Source of the DNA: Molossus alvarezi
Taxonomy: Eukaryota; Chordata; Mammalia; Chiroptera; Molossidae
DNA: 64,000 bases
Assembly (NCBI GenBank): GCA_037176705.1
Contig: CM073886.1
Location: 14,406,501 to 14,470,500, forward strand
Direction: 5' to 3'
Made by a program: the position numbers and the translations under genes. How positions within the stretch are numbered: position 1 is the stretch's first letter; every line of letters starts with the position of its first letter. The notes beneath the pieces were generated by a model. The model was given only the letters and a program-made list of their open reading frames with translations, ran no database searches and was not told where the DNA came from. Positions 10,701 to 22,700 of the stretch are shown here, piece after piece.

Positions 10701-13700
10701 GAGCGTGAACAGGTAGCCCTCACCATCCTGCAGCACGCCACGCCGTACCACCAACCGCATGCCAGTGCTGCCCGTGGATGTGGTTGTCTCATCCAGCACC
10801 AGGGTCTTGTTGCTGAAGGTGCGAGCAGCCCAAAGCTGTATGGCACAGATGGGCACTCAGGGTAGGATTAGTGCTCCCGTCACCTCCAGGGTTTGGACAG
10901 GTCCCCACCCAAGCCCCAACCCTACACCCAGCCCTGCCCCCACCTCAGGCCCACCCAGCTCACCCCTCGCTTGGAGCCCCCACTGCAGTTGTCGCAGTGG
11001 CCCTCCAAGTACACATAGGAGCTGCGGCTCACTGCATATACCCCCTGCGCCTTGCAGGACACACACTCCAAGGACACGATGGGCACCTGGCCACTCCGGA
11101 TCAGCACCTAAGGATGGGATGGGATTACAAGGAGGCCATGCCTGGAGGTAGGCAAGGCCTCTGCTTCAGAGGCCCAGGACCTAAGTCTGCCCAGGGCAGT
11201 TGATAGTTGGGCCCAGAAGGGCCTCTCCCTCTACATGTGCTGCTGCCCCAGATTGGAAAGCGGTCTAGACCCTGCCAACTACTCAGCCCAAAGTCCAAGT
11301 TTCCAAAGGACTGTGAGCTTGGCCCTCACCCAGTGGATTCATTGGGTTTTGTGTCTCCATATCTGGGGGCAGGGATCATCTAAAAGAGTAAAGACCATGT
11401 TGGGCTTATTTTCTGCAGCATCTAGTGCCCATCTAGTCTGGCACACAGGAGGCACTTGATATGTACTCACATATCAATGCACACGAGGAATGAGGAAAGC
11501 CATGTTTCACACAGCCCCTTCTGAGGTTCCTGCTGTCCTGGGCTGGAGGGTGGGATCCACCTCAGACAGCCCAGCTGGGCTGGACCCTGCACCAAGCTCC
11601 TACCTCCCTAGGCATTCCCAAGACAGGCCATCGGGAGAGGCCTGGCACTGGGGACAGACACCCAATCCCAGGCACCAGCAAGCCTGGCACACCTGCTCCC
11701 ATCAACAGGCCCCGCCCAGCAGCAGCTGGAGTGGTTGACACAGGGTCACTGCACAGTGGTCTTGGCCTGACTGGCTGGTCTGGGGCAGGGGAGCAGAGCA
11801 CATGCCCACAGGGAGGGAAGAACAGGCCCTCCCTGTTAGAAAACTAGAACAGCCACTCTCAGGGAGACGTTTCCTCACTGCCTTTGCACTGTTGGGACAG
11901 TTTATTTCTCACAAATCACAAGAGCTGTGCAGCTCCTCTAAGGTTTGGACTGCAGCATACCCCATTCAGAAGGAAGTAATGCTGAAGCACGACGTCTTGT
12001 TACACAGAATTTGTATCAAAAGTAGTAACTTAGAGGAAAATCAATAGCCTCTAGAAGTACTACAACAGAAAACCTTTAAAAATGATGTTTGATGCTATCT
12101 GTAGGAGGCAGCTGTACACAAAGCCCTTCCTGGCAGTGTCCTATCCACTGCAAGTCTATGGCTCTACTTTCCTGGGCTAAGGCCAAGAGCAGGTGGCACC
12201 CACCGTCTGGTTGGTGGCCTCCTCCTTCCGGCCCGCCTTCCACACGGTCAGGTTGAAGGTGTACTCCACGCCAGCTTGCAGACGCTCCCGAGGGATGGTG
12301 ACGATGCTGTTTCCTCGGGGCCCAAAGTTCAGCACACACCCGCCAGTCTCACTCTGTGGCCAAAAACAGGGGTAGTGAGACCCTGGACCCACATCAAAGC
12401 AGAGCCTGACTTAGAGGACAGCTAGGGACACCCCTCCCCCAGCTGGGATCAAGCCCACCAGGACTCTGCCAGCAGATGAACCCCCTCCTCCTGCTAGGCT
12501 CATTCGTGCAAACACCTGAGGGGGGTTAGGACACCCCTTCCTCTGGCCCTGCCGAGCAGCTGACCTGTGTTGAAGCTACACAGGCCCAGTGGAAGCTGAG
12601 TGGCGTCTGGTCACCATCCTCCAGGTTGGGGTCATAGGACTTGCTCCCATCCAGCACGAGGTCCTGCATATCTGACCACACACGGTACGAGCCACCCTCA
12701 ACAATGGGTACTAGGCGCTCAGGGGCCACTGTCACATTGGCCTGGATGCTCTGCGACAGGGGTGTGTCCCCAAACGACACCACAAACACAAAGCAGTAGT
12801 GGCCCACAGGCAGCACCAGGCGAGGCACCACCAGCTGGGGCCGGCTCATGTCCACACCAGGTAGGGACACACGGGCTGTGCGCCCAGGCCGCTGGCAGCT
12901 GGTGGCACGGTACACCTCCCAGCGGTACTCAGTCTGGTAGGTGACACAATTGCGCAAATCCACATGGGCCTCCAGGTAGTTGCGCTGGGAGCGCCGCATC
13001 AGCACCTGTGGGGGCAGGGCCACATCCACCTTGGGCTCCCTGCAGGCCAGCACGTGGACAGTAACTGTGGCCTGTGCCACAAAGAAGCTCACCAGGTTGG
13101 AGGCATTCACCTCCACGTGGTAGTCCCCGGGCTGCAGGTAGGAGTGGTCAGCCCAGGGATCCTCTGTGTCCTCTGCTGGGGCCCCATCCCCAAAGTCCCA
13201 GTGGTAGGCCACACGTCGGGGGCTGGGGCTGGTGGCAGCCTCAAACCGGGCTGAGCGGTTGGTGAAGCAGCGGTTGCTGCGCAGTACCACATGCTGGATG
13301 ACATCTTGGACCTCAATCACAAGAGTGTGGTTCACACCGCCCAGCTCATTAAAGGCACGCACGTGTATCTCCAGTAGCCCTGCAGCCACAGGGGTGTAGG
13401 TGACATCACGGCCTGACAGGATGACCAGTGAGTCCCCCTGGACCTTCTGTAAGGAGAAGTACCAAGCATAGGCAACACGAGATCCCCGCTGTACCCGGGC
13501 TGTGAAGTTCCTCTCAGTGCCCGTGGCGATGCCTGCTTCGCAACAGTTGGGCACGTAGAGCCCACCCACAGCCTCCAGTACCAGGATGCGTGCCTGTGCC
13601 TGTGCCCGGCTCACATGGTTCTCAGCTTGGATGCTGACTATGTAGTCTCCAACCCGGGGAAAGCTGCGGGAAAAGTTAGGCCCTGGGAGAGCCTCGAGGC

Positions 13701-16700
13701 CAGCTCCGGCGACCTGCAAGTAGAGGCTGACGGCTGAACCAGGAGTTGGCAGGATCTGAAAGTGGACCAGCTGCCCAGGCTCCACCATCTTGCTGCTGGC
13801 CCACAGTACCAGGCCCACAACAGGCTCCTCCACCGTAAGGGTGTGTGTGGCTATGACCCAACTGACTGCATTGGAGGCATTGAGCTGAACAGAGAAGGTG
13901 CCAGCATCAGGGAAGACCACGGTGATATGCTGGCTATACCTGCTGCCACCTAGAACAGCCCAGCACCAGCTGACATTGGTGCCCGAAGCCAACTGCCCCC
14001 AGAAGGGCACAGTGGAGCCAGTCACCACAAAACTGCCATCCAGCTCACCGGCCCTGATGCTGAGGCCACTCACAGGCACTTGCACGGCCAACTCAATGGT
14101 GGTATTGGCCAAGCCCAGCTGGTTCTTGGCTGTGACTGTGACCAGGTATAGGCCGGGGGTGGGAAAAGTGTGGGTTGTGAATGGCTCTGGGGTCTCCCAG
14201 CTCAGCCTGTCCTCCAGGGACCAGGTGTAAATGACACTGCTGCCACCAGCCAATTCAGCACAGAGGGTGACACTCACGTTGACAGGGGCCGGGTTTGGGG
14301 AGGCAGCCACAGCCAGCCACCCAATAGGCTCCAAAAAGTCTATAGTGCGGTTGGCCAAGGCACTGCCCAGCATGTTTGTGGCCCGCAACTGGACATGGTA
14401 GGTGCCAGGCTCAAGCACAGTGAGCGAGAAGGTTTTGCCACTGCCAACCAGGGCTGTGCCACTGTCCCGCTGGGCAGTCCAGCCATAGGAGATGTTGGTA
14501 CCGTCCCTGACCACAGCCTGCAGCTGAAGAGTGCTATTAGTGGGGAAGCAGCAGCCACCGCCACCACCAGCCACCTGCAGCCCTTCAATGCGCTGCAGGA
14601 CGTAGACAAAGATGCTATCCTGGGCAGCGCCCACCTCATTTTCAGCTGTGACAATGATGTTGAAGGTGCCCACAGAGCGAAAAGTGTAGGAGATAGTGGG
14701 GCCCCCAGGAATGGGTGTACAACGGTCGCAGAGCACCCAAGAATAGTGCACATCACTGCCCGCTTCCAGTGTGGTGCTGAAGCTCACACTACCATTCAGG
14801 GGCACCACTGTGCGGCTGGCATTGACACTGAGTCCCTGCACCCGCCGCTGCACCGAGACATTCAGCCAGGCCTCACTGCGGCTCACCTGGTTCCAGCCAG
14901 CCACCCTGACAGTAAAGTGGCCTGTGCTGGTATAAATATGGGTGACAGCAGGGCCCTCAAGCCATCTGCCGTCCCCCAGCTCCCACTGGTAGGTGGCGGG
15001 GCACCCGCGGCCCACAGTGGAGAATAGGTAGGGCTGTTGCAGCTCCAGCACATGGGATCCATTGACCCTGATGCCCACGAGCTCCACAGGCTCCTGCACC
15101 TCCACAAATGCTGAGTCGTTGGCAGCCGAGATGTTGTTGGACACGGTGACCGTCACCAGGTAGGAGCCCACATCCCAATAGGTGAATGTGGCCTCAGGGA
15201 CCCCGATGTAGGGTGCATCCTCAGTGCCAAAGTCCCAGGTATAGCGGTAGAGAAATGGGGGCCAGGCATGGGCCACCAGCTGGGCCTTGTCTCCAAGCCG
15301 CACAAACTGCCTCTCAGGCAGCAGGGTGACATTGCCCACCTCAGGTTCCACGCACACACTGGTGAAGTAATGTGCCTTGTTCACACGGCTTGACAAGATG
15401 AGCACCAGGGGAAATGTGCCACTCTGTGTGAAGTTGTGAGTCACAGTTGGGTCCCCCAAGATGGTCGTGTTGGATGAGCCATCCCCAAAGGTCCAGTCAA
15501 AGACATAGTGGGCAGGGTCCCCAGTGACATGGGCCGTGAGCTGGGCCTGGGGTTGCGCTGGTATGCAGGCCACAGGGTCAATCCATAACACCTCCAAGAC
15601 AAAGACCTGCACAGGCAGGCTCTGGGCTAGGTGACCAGCAGGGCTAGACACGCGCACGGTCACCGTGTAGTTCCGTGCCTGCAAATATACATGCTCTACT
15701 GTAGCCTCGGAGCCCTCGAGCACTGTGCCATCCCCCATGTCAAAAGTCCATGTGGTATTGTCGCCTGACTCCAGAGCAGCGCTGACCACCACAGGTGTGC
15801 CCTGCTCCACAGCTGAGCTCAGGCTCACACTCAGGCCACGAAGCTCCTCAAAGACACAGACATCAGTGCACGCCCCCGTGCTGCTCACTGTGTTGTTGAC
15901 CTCCAGGCAGATGTGGTACATGCCCTTCGAGGTGTACATGTGGTTGACCACTGGCTGGTGAAGTGTCATGACTGGAGAGCCATCCCCAAAGTCCCACGTG
16001 TACAGGCTGCTCCCAGGTGAAGGCAATGGGCACGGGGAGAAGGTGACGAGCCGGCCAGCTACCAGGACAGGGCTGCCCACAGCCACAGACACGGCAGGAA
16101 GAATGGAGCGCACACTCACAGCCACCAGCTGAGTCAAGTTCTCGAAGGTGTTGGACACGAGCAGGGTCAAATTGTACTCACCTGGGGGACAGGCCCAGAA
16201 TGTTTATAGCACCGTGGCCACTATGCCACCTGCTCAGCACAATCCCTACTTAACATCATGAGGACTGCTTTGTGCAGGAGCCTCTTAGGAGGGCAGAGTA
16301 AGGCATGGTCAAAATGGAAAGAAGAATGCCCTTGGGTCCCATCCCAGGGGTCCTCACAGGGAGTGTGGGGGGTGCCATCAGCACAGGGAAAGACGCACAG
16401 CTACAGAAGTGGGATGAGGAGACTCTAAGTATGACTTCACTCAGGTTAACAGAGTGCCAGTGCAAAGCAAGGGTCACGGAGGCCCTCCTATTTACTTTGC
16501 ATTATGTATGTGAGGCTTGGGAATTTTAAAAGTAACTAAACAGTAATGACTCCTTCTCTCCAAAAAAAGGTTCAGACAAGAAGACAGGAGGGTCCAGTTT
16601 CCTATCAGCAAATTCAAATCACAGGGTTCAGTGACCTAGTCCACCTCTCAGCCCTAACCACCCCTCCTTTACCCTAGTAAGGTCCTGGGCCATCAACCCA

Positions 16701-19700
16701 AGCTGGTTGGAAGGGGGCTGCCCCTAGGGCAGCGTTTGCAGTGGGAGCCAGGAGGGGAGTGGGCCTGCCCTTACCTGGGATGGTATAGGTATGAGTGGTG
16801 TTGTGCTCCACTAGCACCTGGGCCACCATGGGGTCTGGGACCTGGAAGGACTTGTCATATGGAGGCTTGAACTGGCCAATCACCTGCTCCCCATCTCCAA
16901 AGGTCCACCTGCCGGGGCAGCAGGCAGGCAGTGAGTAGCTGGGAGGATGAGTGAGAACTGCTAGCTGCTCCCATGGGGGGCGCCCACTGGCCCAGCTATA
17001 GTTACTCTTTCCTTGTACCTTCGTTCAGGGTATCACCCAGCCCTGCTGCAACTCCCACCCCTTCCCAGATCCTATGTACCCAGCGCCTCCTGACAGATGA
17101 GGTAGGAACTGGGAGAGGGTGCTGGGGGAGAACCTGGCACCTCTGCTACCTGCTGGGCCCAGTGCACTCACAGAAAGGCCACCTCCACGGCCGAGTCTAC
17201 CAGTACATCAGCGGCCAGCACCAGTGTGGCATTGGGGGACAACACAGTCGGCACCGCAGACACCCGTAGACCCTGCATCCTATGCATTCGCTCCACAGTG
17301 ACATTGTAGTTCACAGTGACGTTGCTCACATGGTTGGTGGCTGTCAGCTGTGGAGACAGGTGGTGGTGATCAGGCAGTCAGCAGGCCTCAAGGCAGAGTG
17401 CGCAAAGCCCCACTTGCATTCACCCCCAGATACCACAGGGTCATCGGTACCAAAGCATAACAGAAACAGAAGGCAAGGGTAAGCACTGGACATCCGCCCA
17501 CCCTTTGTCCCTACCTGTACCCTTTACCCACCGAGAGCTTGAAGACGGCAGCACTCTGGTAGATGACATTGAAGACCACATTGTGGAAAGTCAATGACTG
17601 CTTGTCGTCAATGGTCCAGCGGAAGACCACGTCTGACCCAGCCTCCACCATGGGGCTATACCTCTGAGGAAAGGGCACAGTGTCACCTAACAGTGACCCT
17701 TCCCCAGCACAGGGTCTTTGGAAGACCAACTCTGTACTCAGCCCTTGTCTGCTAGCCTGGACACACCTCCCTGTGGGGCTTCCTGGGACAGGACTTGAAG
17801 ACACTGTGGGGAAGAGGGGAGGCAAGAAGGGGAAGGAGGAAGAGGGCCCCAGGGCCCACCCTTGACTAGAGAGCCACATGGTATGGGGTTGATCTTGGGC
17901 TTAGTCACACCTTGACTTCTCTGTACCTCATTTCCCCACCTGTCATCTCTGGATCTGCACACTACTTCCAGGGCTCCTACTCAGGCACCTTAGTTGAACA
18001 GCATAGTGCCATTTGGGAAAGCACATGAGTCTCAAGGAGCCTCTGGCTGGATATTTACCTGCATCACCTGATAGAAAGTGTATGCACAGGTCTGATTGGT
18101 AAGCTGGGGGACACAACTACACAGTGGTAGGGCTGTCAGAAACAACCCTTCCAAAGGCTCCTGTGCACAGGTGCAGAGCTGGTGGCTGCCTTGTTCAGGG
18201 TGGGCACCCCAGGCTAGGGACAGCCCCTTTCCAGAGAGGCCTTGATGAGGCCAGGTGGCATCAGACTCCACCTCAAAAAGTGCTCAGTGCCCTGAAAACA
18301 CACCCAGGCTTAATGAGGTCAGAGGTGGGTATAAAGTTCCACAATTTGTTTCTTAAAATGTGAGAGTGGAAAGAAATGTTTTCAGAGCCACTATTTTAGC
18401 AGACTTTTCAGTAATTTAGGAATAAATGACCTAACAGGACCTGCTCATTAACCAAACAAGCTCTTTCATCACCAGGGAGGGGCCACTCTCTGCATGGGCA
18501 CCTTGTCTCAAGAGAGGTTGGGCAGACCTTTGGGCAGACCTGCTAGCCACACTCACCACCAGAACACCCTGCAGCACGCGGGCCTCGGGGCTGGGCATGG
18601 CTCGGAGGCCGTAGATGGGCTCCTCCACCTTCACCCAGAGGCTGAGGTTGGCCCGGCTGGCGCTGTTCTCCACCACAACCTCCACTGCATGCTCGCCCTC
18701 ACTGAGTCTGGGCAATACCAACGCTGAGAACAGGGTGTTGTTGTTGGCCTCACGGGCACAGCTTGGCACCAGGGCAGCCACTGAATCAGGGCAGGAGGCC
18801 TCGAAGGGTGCACTGATGTTGCCCCCAGGCCAGTGCACTGTGGCTGTGGCATTGGCACCGGAGTCTACTTGGAGCACCAAGGCTGAACCATTGGTGGGCA
18901 TGTAGAGAAGGCCATTGTGGGGGATGGGGTGGACAACCCGTAGCCCGGCCACTGGGGAGAGCACATCGAAGCTGCAGGACAGGTTCCACCTAGATACACT
19001 GTTGCTCACTGAGGCCCGGACCTCATGGCGTCCCGGCCTCCCCAGCCCCGGGTTGGGCCTGAGGCCCAGCAAGGGGGTGAGCCTTTCTGTAGCAGTGAGC
19101 AGCTGCAGGGCACAGGCCTGGCCAACCCGGCTAGTCTTCAGCTGGGTAGGCAGGCAGGCCAGCCAGGTTGACGCATTAGTAAAGAGGTATGGGGCCTCAG
19201 AGCCAGGGTGGTCGAGTACCGGGCTGCAGCGCAGGAAGGTGCCTGGGCCAGCATCATGCTGCAAGCCTATGAGGTCACCAGGGAGCAGGGGGTCATCCTG
19301 GCCACGGAAGACGACCTACAGGAGAGGGAGGTGGGGCTGTGTCAGGTCCTCACAGGGGGCCACCTCTAGTCAGGGGCCTGCAGAGGAACACTGGGCCAGG
19401 GACTCCAATAGGCAGGCAGGATCTTCCCAGGGTAACCCAGAGTCGTTCCTCTATGTGGATCTCAACACTCATCAGTCACTCACACTTCACTAGGCTTCAA
19501 GGGGCCCCCAGGCACTCATGGTGGGGACAGAAGGAACAGCCTCAGACCAACAGAACATGCACTAGGCACACACAGAGAATGCAGGCAGGGGTGAGGCTTC
19601 CTGAAACAGGGGAGGGACCTCTGAGGGACACTGCAGCCAAGACTTAAAAGACAGTGAAGGAGTGGGCCAAGCCAAGAGTTTGAGATAGTCCTCCTTAGAA

Positions 19701-22700
19701 GGCACAGAAAGTGTAAAGTCCTAGGGCAGGAACTTCTTGTGTTGGGAGATAAACAAGGATTCTGACAAGGCCAGAGGTAGGCAGGGGGGTCCAGTGGACT
19801 ATGTGAAAGAATCTGCATTTTGTCTATGTTAAATGGGGAGACACAGACATCAGGCGGCTGAGAGGGAAACAGATGGCGCCCAGGCCAGTGACACACACCG
19901 AGTACTGAGCAGGGGGGCCTGCAGGCACAGAGAAGAGGAACTCCCTCCACAGTGTGTAGGAGGCCCTTGGGAGCCCTGGCCCTGATGCAGACCCATTGAC
20001 ACAGGCCTGAGGGGAGCAGGGGGTGTCCAGTGGTAGGCAGATGTTGAATCTGGGGCACCAGAGACCCTCTGATGTGCATTCAGGAGCCAGCTCAGTCTTG
20101 TTCTCCAGAGACCTCCTCTCAGGCTCGCTGCTATTTTCTGGGGCCCCTGCGAGGAGAGGAAGGGTGTCATAGGCACTGATTTACTAATAGGCCACAGTCA
20201 GGGACTTCCACTACTACATGAGGCCCTGCCAGGAAGTACTCCTGGCCTCAACCATCATTCCTCTACCCCTCCCAACACTGGGCCAGCTAACTGATGCGGG
20301 AGAACCCTCCACCCAGGCAAGCCCTACCCAATCTGTCCTTGGGATCCCGAGCACGAGTCAGTGTCTCTGTGGACCCCACTCTGTCCACCTTGAGGCTAGA
20401 GACCAGTCCAGTGGCAAAGGGACCAGCAGACATGACAGCGCAGAGAGGCTACCCAAGTCCCCCAACTCCCACCACCAAGACAGGGTCCCACCTGTTCCTC
20501 CCATGGGTCGGTACACCTGTAGCCTCATCTGGGCAGGCTGGCCAAGCTCCTGGGTTCCAAACTCCGCAGTGGTGAGAAAGGCTTCATGGCTCAGGCCCAG
20601 GCCAGGGAACACCATCACCTGGTGAGGGGAAGGTAGATCAGGACGGGGAATGGCGTGCTCAGCTCCACAAATCCTGGCCCTTAGCCCCCACTGGCTAACA
20701 GGGGAAGGAGCCACCAGATGGGGCTTTAAGAGGCCCCCTACATGTTTCACCAGGGAGGGAAAGTTAGCTCAAAACCATCTATGAGCAGCAGGTACCAACC
20801 ATGGCTTTTAAAAAAAATCCACAGGCCCAGCCTGTATGGTTCAGTGGACTGAACATCATCCCATGGACTGAGAGGTCCCAGTAAGATTCCCAATTAGGGC
20901 ACATGCCTGGGTTGCAGGCTCAGTCCCCAGTGGGGGGGGCATATGGGTGGCAACCGATAGATATTTCTCTTTCACATCAATGTTTCTATCTCTCTCTCCC
21001 TTCAAACAATCAATAAAAACATATATATATATATATATTTTTTTTTTTTTTAATTAATTTACTTATTTTTTTATCCTCACCCAAGGACATTTTTCCATTT
21101 TTTGTTCAGATAGAGTGAGGGGGCGGGAGGAGAGAGAGAGAAACATTGACGTGAAAGGGACACATCAAGTGGTTGCCACCCACACGACCCAACCAGGGCC
21201 GGGACAAACTGCAACCGAGGTACGTGCCCTTAGCGGGAACCGAACCCGGGTCTCTCCGGACCACAGGCCAACACTCTAACCACTGAGCCAAACCGGCCAG
21301 GGCCATATATATATTTTTTAAATACACAGACACAGAGCCCTGGTCGGTTTGGCTCAGCGGTTAGAGCGTCAGCCTGCGGTCCTGAGAGACCCGGGTTCGG
21401 TTCCCGCTAAGGGCACGTACCTCGGTTGCAGTTTGTCCCCGGCCCTGGTCGGTCGTGTGGGTGGCAGCCACTCAATGTGTTCCTTTCACATCGATGTTTC
21501 TCTCTCTCTCTGTTCCTCTCTCTCCCTCCCACTCTACCTGAACAAAAAATGAAAAAATGTCCTCGGGAGAGGAATGAATGAATGAATGAATGAATGAATG
21601 AATGAATGAATGAATGAATAAATAAATAAATAAATAAATAATACACAGACACAGAGAGAAAAGGCTCAGGAGCTTAGAGTTCAGAGCTCTCCTGGATACC
21701 AGGCCAAGGACCTCCTCTTTGCACATCAGCGTGTTTTCTCAACCATCTCTACTGGGCACACAGGACATTTAAAAGGCCCAGAAAAAAAAAGCAGCTTGTT
21801 TTTTAAAGAGACACAGTAGCCACAGTAAGGGTGACCTCTAGTCTGTGTCCAGGGGCAGAATCTTGGCTGGCCTACCTCAATGGGCTCCCGGGGGGCAGAG
21901 AGGACCTCTTGCTGTGCCAGGGGGCTCAGTGGTCCATGCAGGTCTCCGCTGGGTGCCCCCACCAGGATGTTCTCCGCATCCCACACAGGGCCTGGGGTGG
22001 CAAGTGTGCAATGAGGTACTGGTCCCAGGCCAAAGAGAAGAGTGAAAGGGGCCAGGCCACCTGGCGGCAGCCCCCCAGCTTCCTCCATCTTTGTCTGTTT
22101 CTTTCAGAGCATGCCCAGCCCAGAACAACAGTAGGTGCTCAGCAAACATCTAATGAACACTGGCTAAGAAAGGAGCCTGGGGGGAGGAGAAAGGAGCACT
22201 GTCCTGGTCAATGGGAGGAGGAGCTCTGGGACAGCCAGGAGACTGTTTCTTGGAGAGTAGCTGTCCTGGTCTAGGGCAGAAGGCACTCCCCAGCCCCCAT
22301 CAGCCCCAGCACACCTCCAGGCTGCAGCTCACAGACGTAGCTGTGCGGTACCGAGCACAGGTCCGTGTTGCACTGCCCAGCAGGCCCAAGCCGCACGCAG
22401 CGCTCTGCAGTGGCAGGATGTGGCTCCCCAGGTAGCCAGTTCTGGCAGCTCTCCAGGCTGAAGGCCTCACCCCGAGGCAATGGGCCTGCCTCAGCACCCT
22501 CCATAGCCGAGAAGCCGATCCACACATCCAGGCCCCTGCACATGATGGGGAGGGTGAGGCTCAGGAGGCTTCCCAAAGACAATTGCCCTTCCATTCATCC
22601 TCTCTCTGGGGGCAGGCTTCTCATAGCAGCCAATAAGGTGGGCCCTGCCCCTACTCTCCAGATGGGGAACCCGAGGTTCAGAGACATGACTTGGAGAGCA

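Noticed and set aside
14170..15027. 285-codon ORF on the plus strand
   Set aside because: It is the antisense shadow of PKD1 exon 15, where GC-rich codon use suppresses stops on the other strand. It has no independent start context or recognisable domain.
21573..21639. Regular GAAT/AAAT units resembling an array
   Set aside because: This is a microsatellite grown from a SINE tail, not a CRISPR-like array: there are no spacers, and the genome is mammalian.
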